In this document: piece by piece, positions 17,307 through 27,400 of the stretch
How the letters are laid out: every line of letters begins with the position of its first letter
Position numbering within the stretch: the stretch's first letter is position 1
Source: Flavobacteriia bacterium 40-80
Lineage (GTDB): Bacteria > Bacteroidota > Bacteroidia > Flavobacteriales_D > Crocinitomicaceae
Length of the DNA stretch: 64,000 bases
Direction of reading: 5' to 3'
NCBI GenBank assembly: GCA_001899145.1
Contig: MKVF01000018.1
Span: 1 to 64,000 of the forward strand
Position numbers and translations under genes: made by a program
The notes under the pieces: generated by a model
Told to the model about the DNA's origin: nothing
Seen by the model: only the letters and a program-made list of their open reading frames with translations
Database searches by the model: none

Positions 17307-17312
17307 GAGCTG

Positions 17313-17957
17313 TTATTTTTTGATTCCGTAAAGCGAGCGTACCGACTGCACATCCTGTTTTTCATGGCTGCGTTGTACATCCATGACACTTGCCGAATTG
17401 TTGAACTCCCGAAGGAAGGCCAACTTATCTTCCATTTCAAAGAACAGCCGGTCAATAGTTTCGAGGCGTTCATCATCACTCATCCGGGTTTTTCCTGAGG
17501 TGAGGATCATTACGAGCTCATCCAGGTCACGAAGGCTCTGGCTGAGCAGGTTGTCATAGACCCTTGCCATATAGGCCAGCTCCTCCGGACTGAAATTACC
17601 GCTGGAAACAAATCTGCTGTATGCCCGTTTGTATTCCCCGATCAGCTGCATCTGATAATTTATGATTTTGCTCACCCTTTGATAGTTGCGAACGGTTGGA
17701 CTGACATTGAGTAAACCGTCAAGGTATTGCTTGTGGATGTTATAGTTTCCCTGGGCAATGTTCTTAATATTGTTGTACCCACCGTTGAGTATCTGATAAC
17801 CGTCTTTGATCTGCGTCAGGATTTTTTTGAACTGGGCCAGCTTCTGAATGTTGAGTATGAGCTGCTGCATTTCCTGGCTTTGCCCCAATACTTTTGCAAA
17901 CGGGTTCAGCGTGAGTACCGCCGCCCAAAAGGCTATTATTATTGCTTTTGTTTTCAT
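17313..17957 (-). CDS. Periplasmic transfer protein, TraI/VirB5-like, paralogue 3
   Basis: This is a 214-residue protein with a signal peptide ending near LGQSQ. The rest is helical (QQLILNIQKLAQFKKILTQI, YQRVSKIINYQMQLIGEYKR). It shares with the next two genes the layout signal peptide, long helix, FSPEELAYMARVYDNLL-type motif, MSDDERLETID and the end SVRSLYGI. This resembles VirB5/TrbJ-type proteins called TraI in CTnDOT-type operons, located between traG and traJ as here. It probably contributes to pilus tip or channel assembly. Each copy keeps a distinct sequence. Confidence 0.7.
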   Translation of the reverse strand: MKTKAIIIAFWAAVLTLNPFAKVLGQSQEMQQLILNIQKLAQFKKILTQIKDGYQILNGGYNNIKNIAQGNYNIHKQYLDGLLNVSPTVRNYQRVSKIINYQMQLIGEYKRAYSRFVSSGNFSPEELAYMARVYDNLLSQSLRDLDELVMILTSGKTRMSDDERLETIDRLFFEMEDKLAFLREFNNSASVMDVQRSHEKQDVQSVRSLYGIKK

Positions 17958-17975
17958 GGTGTTTCTTTTTTTTGG

Positions 17976-18596
17976 TTAATCTATTCCGTAAAGCTGGCGA
18001 AGGCGATCATTATCCGCTTTCTGCCCCCGGCGTGAGAGCATCATCATTTTTATATCCCGGCAAAAGCTTTTGACGAACGTATAGTTGTCTGTCATGTGTT
18101 CATGTATGTCATCAATACGTTTCAGGCGCTCGTCGTCCGTCATCTGCATTTTGCCGTCCGTTGTGACAGATTGGAGCATTTCCACCGAAACATTACAGTC
18201 ATTGTTGAGTCTGGCAAAAACCCGTTTGAAATAGGCCAGTTCACTTTGTGGAAATACAGCGCTGCCGGTAGCCTCTGTGTACGTTTTCGAAGTAATCTGC
18301 GCTATCTTTTGCCGGAGCTGCTTTGTCTGTGCTACATTTAGATGATTCTTAACTGCGCTGCTGACGTTATTCAAAGATTTAAAGTGCTCATCATGCGCTT
18401 TTTTTTCGCCATTTGTCCAGCTGCCGATTTCCTTCAATCCCTTTTTAGCAATATCGTAGTACTTTTTAACCTGGGATTTTTGGATTTCCAGCAGTGCAAT
18501 CTGCTGAAGCATAATTTTTGTCTGCTTTTTTTGCCCGAATACCGTATGTACAGCTAACAGGGCAAGGACACTTATTATTAATACTTTCGTTTTCAT
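17976..18596 (-). CDS. Periplasmic transfer protein, TraI/VirB5-like, paralogue 2
   Basis: This is a 206-residue protein with signal peptide MKTKVLIISVLALLAVHTVFG. The helical body includes KHLNVAQTKQLRQ-like segments, then FPQSELAYFKRVFARLNNDC, MTDDERLKRIDDIHEHM and DRLRQLYGID. It is a clear paralogue of the flanking genes by motif order and spacing but differs most in its N-terminal half. It is co-transcribed, with gaps of 12 and 18 bases to its neighbours. Confidence 0.65.
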   Translation of the reverse strand: MKTKVLIISVLALLAVHTVFGQKKQTKIMLQQIALLEIQKSQVKKYYDIAKKGLKEIGSWTNGEKKAHDEHFKSLNNVSSAVKNHLNVAQTKQLRQKIAQITSKTYTEATGSAVFPQSELAYFKRVFARLNNDCNVSVEMLQSVTTDGKMQMTDDERLKRIDDIHEHMTDNYTFVKSFCRDIKMMMLSRRGQKADNDRLRQLYGID

Positions 18597-18608
18597 AGCT
18601 CTCTGTTT

Positions 18609-19289
18609 TTAGTGAATACCGTATAAGCTTTTTACTTTTTCTATTTCCTCTTGATCTTTGGCACGGCTCAGTCGCAGCATGGCATTTTCCGTGTTGAACC
18701 TTTTCATGTCGTCATAGCTGCGATCCAGTTCCCGTGCGGCGGAGTTGATGAGTTCCAGCCTCTTGCCGTCCGACATTTTTGTGGTATAGGAGCTGATCAC
18801 CATTCTGATCTGGTTGATATTTTGCAGGCTCTGCTTTAGCATGCCGTCATAGACACCCTCCATATACTTTATTTCGTCTTTAGTGAATTTTCCGTCACTG
18901 CGTATCAGCTGCCACATCTTTTTGTGCTCTTCGACCATCCGCAGCTGCTTTTGGAGCATGTCTTTCACCAGCTTGTAGTTTGAAATGACGGACTTTACCT
19001 TGCGCAGTTCCTCGAAATACTTCTCGTACTGCTCTTTTTGTTTTTTTGTCCAGTCGGAAATCTCTCTGAGCTTTCGCTTGCTCATTTCATTTTCGATCTT
19101 TTTCTGTGCGTTTTGCAATACAATGACCTTGTTCTGTTTTTTCTGTATCGCCAGATCGGCAGCTTTTATGGCCATCGTGACAATCTGCTTGACTATCTCA
19201 ATGATCCCGGCCTGTGCATTCTGTATGGGCACAACCATCAACACAATGAAGGCAAGCCACATGATGATTTTCTTTACCGTTGTTTTCAT
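18609..19289 (-). CDS. Periplasmic transfer protein, TraI/VirB5-like, paralogue 1
   Basis: This is a 226-residue protein with an N-terminal hydrophobic segment (IIMWLAFIVLMVVPIQNAQA) and a very lysine-rich helical body that includes KKQNKVIVLQNAQKKIENEM. It carries the shared blocks FTKDEIKYMEGVYDGMLKQS, MSDGKRLELINSAARELD and IEKVKSLYGIH. It lies immediately downstream of the traG ATPase gene (12 bases) and upstream of two related genes. Confidence 0.65.
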   Translation of the reverse strand: MKTTVKKIIMWLAFIVLMVVPIQNAQAGIIEIVKQIVTMAIKAADLAIQKKQNKVIVLQNAQKKIENEMSKRKLREISDWTKKQKEQYEKYFEELRKVKSVISNYKLVKDMLQKQLRMVEEHKKMWQLIRSDGKFTKDEIKYMEGVYDGMLKQSLQNINQIRMVISSYTTKMSDGKRLELINSAARELDRSYDDMKRFNTENAMLRLSRAKDQEEIEKVKSLYGIH

Positions 19290-19301
19290 ACTATCTGGTT
19301 T

Positions 19302-21767
19302 TTATTGATTACTACCTTTTAAGTCTTTAGCCATTTCGGCAATACCCTTACGGATGTCACCACCAAATTTTTCGGCGTACTGCATAAGCTTTACTTTTTC
19401 GCTCTGCTCGGTGGTGTAGGCGAGATATTCCTCGACCGACACTTCTGTCCGATATACTTTGCTGAGCATGCCGCCGAGCGATATGAAGACCTCCTTGTAT
19501 TTTTTTGTAGGGTCATTGGCTTTGTTGACAGAGAGTACCAAAGCCTTTTCTTTTTCGGTAAGTCCGAGAAGTTCCTGTATCTGATCGAACTTGTTCTGGT
19601 ATTTACTTTGGTCGAGTAGGATCTTGCAATCCGAATTATTGATAATGGCTTGCTTGACGATAGGAGAAGATATTATATCTTCGATTTCCTGCGTGACGAC
19701 AATGGCTTCACCGTAGTGCTTTCTAACGGTTTTAAACAGATATTTTATATATTCCGCAAACCCTTCTTTCATCAGTGCTTTCCATGCCTCTTCGATCAGG
19801 ATCATCTTGCGCACGCCTTTCACTTTGCGCATCTTATTGATGAAAACCTCCATGATCACAATCGTCACCACGGGAAAAAGTATGGGATGATCCTTAATAT
19901 TATCCAGCTCAAACACGATAAACCGTTCCTGTAAAAGATTCAGGTTTTCGGTAGCGTTGAGCAGATAGTCAAATTCACCGCCCTTATAATATGGCCGTAA
20001 TACATAAAGAAAATTGCTCACGTCAAAATCCCTGTCCTTGACATGATCTTCTTCCAGAACAGCGACGTATTCGTCTTTGAGAAATTCGTAGAAGGAATTA
20101 AAACAGGGAAAAATAGAGGGATTCTGTTCCAGATACCGGAAGTAACCGTTGATGGCGTTGGAAAGTGCCACATATTCACTCCGCCGGAACTTTTCGTCGT
20201 CCTTTTTCCACAGGGCAAGCAGCAATGTTTTGATGCTCTCCTTCTTTTCTGTGTCAAGGCTGTCACCTTCGCCAATATAGAAGGGATTGAAGCGGATCGG
20301 GTTTTGCTCGGAATAGGTAAAATAGTAGCCGTTTACCATATCACACAGTCCCTTGTAGCTATGTCCGACATCGACGAGCACTATATGGCTTCCCAATTCA
20401 TAGTAGCTTCGGACCAGGTGATTGGTAAAAAAACTCTTACCACTACCTGACGGCCCGATTATAAACTTATTACGATTGGTACAGATACCGATTTTCATCG
20501 GCTCATCGGATATGTCCACATGTACGGGTTTTCCTGTAAGCCTGTCACCTAACCGCAAGCCTACCGGGCTGAGTGAGGTGCGGTATCCTGTTTCAAGGTT
20601 CAGGAAGCAGGTTGCTTGCTGGGCAAAAGTATCGAAGGTATCGTTCATGGGGAAATCAGCGGCATTGCCGGGGATACCAGCCCAGAAGATCTGTGGAGCA
20701 CCGACCGTTTCCTGCTTGGCTACAGCATCCATCTGTGCAAGCCCGGAGGAGATCATGTTTTTAAGGTTCTTTAGCTCTTCCTGATTGTCTGACCAGGCCA
20801 GCACGTTGAAGTGTGCCTTCACGGGCTGTTTTTGTGTTGAAATCGCTTCATTCAGAAAATCGTTTGTCGCATCCCGTGCAATGGTGTTTTCGCGGCTGTA
20901 AGCCGAAAGGGATTGGAGGCGAAGCCTCTTGCTTTCCAGACGGTTAATGGTCTTCTGCTCATCTTCGATAAATATATATTGACTATATACATGATTGCAG
21001 GGCAGCAGCTGTCCGAGTGGACTTGCAAACCCGACAGAAAATTTAGTCCGATCCGTTGAATACTTATCGTAGTTGATCCTGCTGCTACACTGTCCCGGCA
21101 GGTCTTCTGCGTTTGACAAGGTATAGAGCTGACAGTACTTATCGCCCACACGGAGCCCGTTTTCAAAGGAAATATCACCGATTATAAACTGCTCGCTGCG
21201 CTCATTCAGGCACATATATTTTTCTATGAGCCCTATTCTGTTGCGGTGGCTTAACAGGTGATCGCCTTTCATGCGTTCCATTTTCACAAATCCGCTGGCT
21301 TCCATAATATGCCGGAACTGGCCTCCCGCATCCAGAAAATCCTGCAAAAGTTCCCTGTTTACCGTCTGCTGTGGCACGATGTTTCTGCGTGTCAGCGTAG
21401 TGAATAAAGAGCTTGCTTCCTTACGGCCTGGCGGCTTTTTGGTCAGCATGATATAACAGCTGTGGTCAAGATATGGCCGTTCGTTAAAGAACCGCTCACT
21501 GCTGTGGCTCAAAAAGCTGGTGTCCGGCTTTAAAAAGTCTGCTTCATAATGGCTGTCAATAAACCAGTCCTGCTTATGCAGTATCGTGAATCTGGGCAGT
21601 ACTTTTATAGCCTTTACCCACGTATGATGGAACGCCTCATACTCCTGATCGGACAGGGTAAACACTTCGGGTAATTCTACTTTGAAAACTACCGTAATAT
21701 CACCCTGCTTGCTCAGAATGCAGTCGTGTTCTACATCCAAAATCGGAAATACTTCTCTCAACTTCAT
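19302..21767 (-). CDS. traG: Conjugation system ATPase TraG (VirB4-like)
   Basis: This 821-residue cytoplasmic or membrane-associated ATPase powers the conjugation channel. It begins MKLREVFPILDVEHDCILSK, the usual TraG start. The Walker A motif IIGPSGSGKSFFTNH lies near residue 436, and Walker B (MILIEEAWKALM) follows about 220 residues later. The conserved VVTQEIEDIISSPIVK and INNSDCKILLDQSKYQNK segments are near residues 700-730. Length and motifs are complete. In this naming scheme TraG is the VirB4 homologue, not the VirD4 coupling protein, which is absent from the window. Confidence 0.95.
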   Translation of the reverse strand: MKLREVFPILDVEHDCILSKQGDITVVFKVELPEVFTLSDQEYEAFHHTWVKAIKVLPRFTILHKQDWFIDSHYEADFLKPDTSFLSHSSERFFNERPYLDHSCYIMLTKKPPGRKEASSLFTTLTRRNIVPQQTVNRELLQDFLDAGGQFRHIMEASGFVKMERMKGDHLLSHRNRIGLIEKYMCLNERSEQFIIGDISFENGLRVGDKYCQLYTLSNAEDLPGQCSSRINYDKYSTDRTKFSVGFASPLGQLLPCNHVYSQYIFIEDEQKTINRLESKRLRLQSLSAYSRENTIARDATNDFLNEAISTQKQPVKAHFNVLAWSDNQEELKNLKNMISSGLAQMDAVAKQETVGAPQIFWAGIPGNAADFPMNDTFDTFAQQATCFLNLETGYRTSLSPVGLRLGDRLTGKPVHVDISDEPMKIGICTNRNKFIIGPSGSGKSFFTNHLVRSYYELGSHIVLVDVGHSYKGLCDMVNGYYFTYSEQNPIRFNPFYIGEGDSLDTEKKESIKTLLLALWKKDDEKFRRSEYVALSNAINGYFRYLEQNPSIFPCFNSFYEFLKDEYVAVLEEDHVKDRDFDVSNFLYVLRPYYKGGEFDYLLNATENLNLLQERFIVFELDNIKDHPILFPVVTIVIMEVFINKMRKVKGVRKMILIEEAWKALMKEGFAEYIKYLFKTVRKHYGEAIVVTQEIEDIISSPIVKQAIINNSDCKILLDQSKYQNKFDQIQELLGLTEKEKALVLSVNKANDPTKKYKEVFISLGGMLSKVYRTEVSVEEYLAYTTEQSEKVKLMQYAEKFGGDIRKGIAEMAKDLKGSNQ

Positions 21768-21866
21768 ATCCTCTACACTTTATTCCCGTTAATACTTTCA
21801 TTACTTCACTATTATAAGACGCCCCACTTGCCTGTATATCCTTAGATATCTGATATTCCATAGAGA

Positions 21867-22688
21867 TCACCAGCTCGGTCTGATCTTTCTTTCATTTTTC
21901 ATCTTCGGTTTTACCCTGAAATTCATTTGCTTCTGGTGATTCCTGAGCAAGATTTTATGATGCTCATCCAAAGGTTGGATTTTCGCTTTCAGCGAATCGC
22001 ATATTGGGAACCTATTGAGCAATGCTGTTTGCTTCAGGCCGTATTCTCGGGCAACACCTACTGGATCAAGCACAAATTCATTGGGAACATGGAGGATAAC
22101 CAGGTCTTCCATTTTTTGATCCAGCTGTAAATAATCTGCCATAGTCTTTGTTTTCAAGTTATATAGACCACTATAAACCGACCCGTTTTCGATCTTTTCA
22201 AAATCCTCGATAAACAATCTGATCCGGGGATCATTCACATATCTTAATTCTTTCCATCGCCAGTCTATGATATATCGTTCGCCAGCGATATCTATTTCAG
22301 GTCGTTGCCCGCTTAATCGTTCTATAACCCTATCGTCAGGGAGATAAATGTTCCACTGCTTTGAATGGCTTTCTGCATTGACAGCTGCGACCGCATTATA
22401 ATCCAGTCCTTCTACAAAAGCCTTGGGAATTGTTACCTTAATCCGATGTTCCATCTGAGGATCAGTATTGGTATCTGTGTGGATTTTCAATGTGTTCTTA
22501 TCAAAAATGCAGACTACCGAGTTATCCTGTTCATTTAATTGTCCCCGTGATAGCTGATTATCAATATTACCTACCTGAAACAATAGATCTTTCTCCCTGT
22601 CATAGCAGAAGGGCACATGGTCGATAAAAATATTTACCTGATCCCAATATTTTACATCTTCCAACAAATCTCCGTTCCAATATTCCAT
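21867..22688 (-). CDS. Unknown ICE protein, DPVGVAR-family member A
   Basis: This is a 273-residue soluble protein with no signal peptide. It is paralogous to the gene at 23590-24381. Both share IYLPDDRVIERLSGQRPEID / IYIADEAVMERLRGKLPEID, then YIIDWRWKELRYVND / YYIDWKLKELRHTKN, then the C-terminal core FVLDPVGVAREYGLKQTALL / LKLDPVAVARRYGLRDTALL. The tail is basic (MNFRVKPKMKNERKIRP). The function is unknown. The position just upstream of traG, with relatives on both sides of traF, points to an ICE-specific accessory role. Confidence 0.65.
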   Translation of the reverse strand: MEYWNGDLLEDVKYWDQVNIFIDHVPFCYDREKDLLFQVGNIDNQLSRGQLNEQDNSVVCIFDKNTLKIHTDTNTDPQMEHRIKVTIPKAFVEGLDYNAVAAVNAESHSKQWNIYLPDDRVIERLSGQRPEIDIAGERYIIDWRWKELRYVNDPRIRLFIEDFEKIENGSVYSGLYNLKTKTMADYLQLDQKMEDLVILHVPNEFVLDPVGVAREYGLKQTALLNRFPICDSLKAKIQPLDEHHKILLRNHQKQMNFRVKPKMKNERKIRPSW

Positions 22689-22753
22689 GACCTATTATCC
22701 TTTTTAAAACATTACTAAATACCTGTTAGCGCTTTCGCTGCTCACATTATCAA

Positions 22754-23266
22754 CTACAATTTCTTTCCTTTTCGCTTATTTTTTAAAGGTTTCAACCCGA
22801 AAAGCTTTCGGTTTTCCTGCACTCTTTTACTTAGCCAGTCATCCTTTCCGGTTAGTTTTTCCGCCATAAAGTGCGCCTTTTGTGGCATCTCACGAAGCAC
22901 CGATTCAATATCTTCACCCATTGTACGGGCATAACCGACAGGATCCATTACAGGCGGACTTGGAAAGCTGATCAACGTCACATCTTTTGGCAATTCCTTG
23001 ATTGTATCATAATTAATGGCGACAAATTCATGCGCCGTAGCATTATATGGGATTTCATACTTTTCCGTTTTACTATTATAATGCCCTTTGATGCTATCGA
23101 ACGGGATACCTTTCGATAAAAAATCGTTTTTCGGACGTAACATTCTCATTGGAAAATCCACATAAAAAATGTGTCCCATAACATCTAAAGTCGTCAACCT
23201 ACCTTTTAATCTATCGGTCAATGCCTTGTTTTCTTTTGTTTGCTTGTTTTCCATCACTTTCATCAT
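22754..23266 (-). CDS. Unknown ICE protein, DPVGVAR-family member B (short)
   Basis: This is a 170-residue protein from the ATG at 23266; other in-frame ATGs at 23263 and 23254 are possible. It keeps the C-terminal core (VMDPVGYARTMGEDIESVLR) and basic tail (LFGLKPLKNKRKGKKL) of its two longer relatives, but it has a distinct N-terminal half (VMGHIFYVDFPMRMLRPKND). It overlaps the 3' end of traF by up to 56 bases, so expression is probably coupled. Unknown function. Confidence 0.65.
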   Translation of the reverse strand: MMKVMENKQTKENKALTDRLKGRLTTLDVMGHIFYVDFPMRMLRPKNDFLSKGIPFDSIKGHYNSKTEKYEIPYNATAHEFVAINYDTIKELPKDVTLISFPSPPVMDPVGYARTMGEDIESVLREMPQKAHFMAEKLTGKDDWLSKRVQENRKLFGLKPLKNKRKGKKL

Positions 23267-23585
23267 TTTTCAATAAAAAAATACCTCTGTCTGAAATCTT
23301 AACCACTTTTGGCACCTGCTTTCCGGCCAGCATTTTCATCATGCCGTACTCGCCGTATTTTTTACTCATGCCGTAGGTCTTCATGACCACGATAGTGCCT
23401 GCTACGGCAATCACGGCAACACAGATCAGAGAGGGTATGCCGATCAGATACATCACTGCAAAGAGTATCAGTAGCGCAACAATGCCGCTACCCAGATACC
23501 AGATATACTGCGCTTTCAGCCCTTTGAACTCGATACTTTTATTGATTCCTTTGTTTATTTGATATACACTTGTTTCCATTGCCAT
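23211..23585 (-). CDS. traF: Conjugative transfer protein TraF (DUF4133 type)
   Basis: This is a 124-residue inner-membrane protein with two helices at residues 25-72 (LGSGIVALLILFAVMYLIGI, SLICVAVIAVAGTIVVM). The conserved start YQINKGINKSIEFKGLKAQY and the cytoplasmic tail KISDRGIFLL are diagnostic of TraF of CTnDOT-type elements, a VirB3-like partner of the ATPase. Normally traF directly precedes traG; here two unrelated ICE genes lie between them. Confidence 0.9.
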   Translation of the reverse strand: MAMETSVYQINKGINKSIEFKGLKAQYIWYLGSGIVALLILFAVMYLIGIPSLICVAVIAVAGTIVVMKTYGMSKKYGEYGMMKMLAGKQVPKVVKISDRGIFLLKNDESDGKQANKRKQGIDR

Positions 23586-23589
23586 AGTA

Positions 23590-24381
23590 TTATCTCATTT
23601 TTCTTTTTCCGGTGCGTTTTATTCTTTTCTGCATCTTCGGCTCCGGAAGACTTTTTAGATATTCTTTCAGTTCTTTCCTTTGCTCCTGATCCATTTCCAC
23701 TACTGTTGCTTTCAAATCCTTCTCAATCGGAAATCTTTGCAGCAGTGCCGTATCTCTTAAACCATATCGTCGTGCCACTGCTACGGGATCTAATTTCAGC
23801 TCGTAAGGGATATACACGAAAACCATGTTTTCAGGATTTTCATTCCCAACCAACTGCTGTACTACGGTTTTAGTCTGCTTGTTGAATAGGGCAATGTATG
23901 ATTTGCGATCAGGTGATATATCCAAATAATCAATACAAATCCGGTTATAGAGATTTTTGGTATGTCTTAATTCTTTTAGCTTCCAGTCTATGTAATATTG
24001 GTCGCCATATATGTCTATTTCCGGTAGCTTTCCCCGAAGTCTTTCCATGACAGCTTCATCAGCAATGTAGATATTCCAGTTATTTTCGTAGCTCGCCTGA
24101 TTGATGGTCGAAGCTTCCAGAAGTCTTTCCTCTAATACGGACTTGGGTATAGTTACCTCTTTTAAATCATCCGGGCATTCGTCATAATGTACATTTTTGG
24201 GAGTCACTAAAAGACTTCCATCATCACGATCAATAAAGACCTTATAATATTCTCCATGAACAGGAATATCACTGATCGAGAGATTATTTTCTTTATTATC
24301 CTGCTGAACAATTTTCATTTGTCCCCGATCAATTATGAAGTGTATATCGTCGATAAATAAATAGTGTGCATCTGTTTCCAT
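23590..24381 (-). CDS. Unknown ICE protein, DPVGVAR-family member C
   Basis: This is a 263-residue soluble protein and a paralogue of the gene at 21867-22688, with the shared blocks NNWNIYIADEAVMERLRGKL, YYIDWKLKELRHTKN and LKLDPVAVARRYGLRDTALL. The C-terminus is strongly basic (LPEPKMQKRIKRTGKRKMR). It lies 4 bases upstream of the traF start codon and 27 bases downstream of the methyltransferase-helicase stop. Unknown function. Confidence 0.65.
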   Translation of the reverse strand: METDAHYLFIDDIHFIIDRGQMKIVQQDNKENNLSISDIPVHGEYYKVFIDRDDGSLLVTPKNVHYDECPDDLKEVTIPKSVLEERLLEASTINQASYENNWNIYIADEAVMERLRGKLPEIDIYGDQYYIDWKLKELRHTKNLYNRICIDYLDISPDRKSYIALFNKQTKTVVQQLVGNENPENMVFVYIPYELKLDPVAVARRYGLRDTALLQRFPIEKDLKATVVEMDQEQRKELKEYLKSLPEPKMQKRIKRTGKRKMR

Positions 24382-24408
24382 GACTGTAAATTTTTAAAGC
24401 TTTTATAC

Positions 24409-27400
24409 TTACATTTTAAACCGTTTATTCCTTCTCATCTGCTTGTACATTTCCTGCTGATCATCCCTTATAGGTTTGACAGTGCCAGTCTTCGCTGTCT
24501 GATCCCAACCATACTTTGGCACGCTTGCTATAATCACTTTTCCACTTTCAAGACCTGCTTTCAAGAGTGGATCCACTTCGGTTTCATCCGTGTGATCCGG
24601 CTCCGATCCATTTTCTATGGCTTCATCTGATACCGGATCATCATCTGTCGCCACATCCGGCTCATACTGCATGTTTTTCTCGTGGATAGTTCTCATCATT
24701 TCGGTTTCCAGCCTTTTTAGCTCTTTTTTCATTTCCTGCAATTCCTCTTCTTTTGCAAAAGGTTTGTCAATGAGCTGCTGAAGACCTGCGATCTGCTGAT
24801 CCATTTCCGATATTTCCTTCCGGTATTTTTCCGTCAGCGTTCCCACACGGTCAATGGCATTCAGAAAGTACCGCGCAGCCAGCTTGGGATTATCCGTGTT
24901 AGGATGTCCGTTGTTGTAGGTATATTTGATCCCATCGTTCTCACGCTGTGCATACAGGCTGTTAGTGTTAGTTTCCACTACATCCCCGTTTCTGAAAATC
25001 CGCTCGTCACTTCGCCGGATATACAGATCGAAACCATATAATGAGCCTATACGTTGCTCGTATTTATCCTGCTCCCTGGGTTTCCAGTTTTCGTAAACAT
25101 CAATGATATGCTTTCCCAATATTGCACTATCCGTATCGTTTACACCGATCAGCTTGACAGGATTGATCTTGATGCCATCCTCTCCGGTGCGGAGTACCGA
25201 CCGGTAATACTTTTCATCTGCTTCTAATTTCAGCAGTGTTTGTGCATGCTTATCCCGTTTTTCCTGTAGCCAGTCACGTTCCCAACGGTTGCGGCTCACT
25301 TCCTTGTTATAGCTATGCTTTGATCCTTCCAGCGCAGTGACCTTTCTTTCCAGCTTGGCCTTTTCCAGAAGCGTTGTGTCACCGCTGAGGATAGCGATAT
25401 ATTCGGCGAAATTCATTCCGCTTTGTTCGTCAATGGCACCCTCGTCGATGGTGCGGACATGGAGCTCGTTATTTTTCATCTGGCTGATAAAGAATTGTTT
25501 GTTTTTCAAAAGATTGAACTTGTAGGCATCAAGGGATTGCTCGGTGGCATAGATAAAATTCATAACCTTATTGTCATGGTGCTCTTTGGCAACCCAGTTT
25601 CCCTGCCTTGCACCCCTGCCATTGCGTTGTTCCAGCTCGGAGGGTTTCCAGGGTGTATCAAGATGGTGCATAGCGACCACCCGCTGCTGCGCATTTGTTC
25701 CGGTTCCCAGCTTTTCCGTACTGCCGAATACCTCTCGGATTTCCCCGGCATTTACTTTATCGAAAAGCTTCTGCTTGTCTTTTGTTTTCCAGTTGTGTAC
25801 GAACGTAACCGCCTGGCTTGGAATACCGAAATCTGTGGATAGCTTCTCTTTCAGTGCTTCATATACGTTAAAACCATCAGTACCGGGTGTCCCCATATCA
25901 CAGAAGATAAGCTGCGTTCCCTTGTACGCTTCCGTCTCCCGGTGGAAAGCAGCTATATTTCTTGCACATACATTGATCTTATTCTGCGGATGGTCTGAGT
26001 AGAGATTTTCGTCTATCAGCCGCATATCCAACGCCAGCTTTTTGGCATAGTTGGTTGCGATCAGCATCCTTGCTTTATCCTCTGACGGCGACAGTTCCTC
26101 TCTTCCCAGCAGCGTAGCATCCCCGTTTTTGGCAAAGAGCATCAGCTTTTGGATGAACTCCCGTTGCTGCTCGGATGGTGGTATATTTACCAGCTGTTCA
26201 TCAATAGCAGGCTTATCCAGATTGATATGTGCAGCGGTTTTATAATCTGCTATCTCGTTGTAAAACATCGCCAGCTCAGGCACTTTGATAAAGTACCGGA
26301 AGCGTTCTTTACTGATGATCTCATTGGTTACGCTGAACTCAAAGTCTGTAGTTTTCTTTGCGAAAACAGCTGCCCACGCGTCAAAATTCTCAATTCCCTG
26401 GCGTTTCAGTTCCCGTGGACGGAGGTACTTGAAAATAAGGTACATTTCGGTAAGGCTATTGCTGATTGGAGTTCCCGACAGAAAAGTCACACACAGATCG
26501 GCATCAAATCTCTCCTGTAATGTACGCACGGCAAAGAGCATGTTCAGTGCCCGCTGGCTGCCCTCGGTATTACCCAGTCCGGCTACACGGCTATGACGGG
26601 TAGTGAAGGTCAGATTTTTGAACTTGTGGCTCTCATCGACAAACAGATGATCTATACCTAATCCCTGAAAGTCTATTCCCTCATCTCTTTTGGCTTCCAT
26701 GCGGTCACGTACGACGGCCAGTTTGATTGCCAGGTTATTCTTGCGTATCTCCAGACCTTTGCGCATTTTTTTTGTGATCTCTGCACCTGCATCCTCTAAG
26801 GTTTCCAGATCACGCTCTACATCTTCCAGTTCGTTACCAAAGATCTGTAGCTGTATTTCGTTGGATTGCTCGATCTTGCCGAACTGTTCATGTGTCATGA
26901 TAATACAGTCCCAATTATTGTTCTTCATCTCATAGAGCAGGCGCCTGCGGTTTTCCGGTGAAAAGTCATTTTCAGATGGCGCCAGCACCTTTGCTTTAGG
27001 ATAAGCCACACGATATGTGTCAGCGATCTGTCCTACATTTGCCTGCAATGCCAGGATCGTAGGCTTGTGGACGATGCCCAACCGCTTCATTTCATGTGAA
27101 GCGACGATCATGGTCAGTGTCTTTCCCAGACCGACCTCATGATCTATCAATGCTCCTCTGTTTTGGATGATCCTCCATACAGCATTTTTCTGTGAGCTGT
27201 AAAGCTTCTCTATCCCCAGCGCCGCGAGATCCAGCCCCGGAAGTGTCAGATGGCTGCCGTCGTATTCCCGTAGTCTGTAACAGTTAAATGTATCGTTGTA
27301 GAGATCTTCCAGCTCTTTCTTACGCTCGGCAGGCAGATCACCCAGCCATTCCAGATACGATGTCCGGATCTGCTCTGTTTTTTCGTAGGCAAGCTGTATC

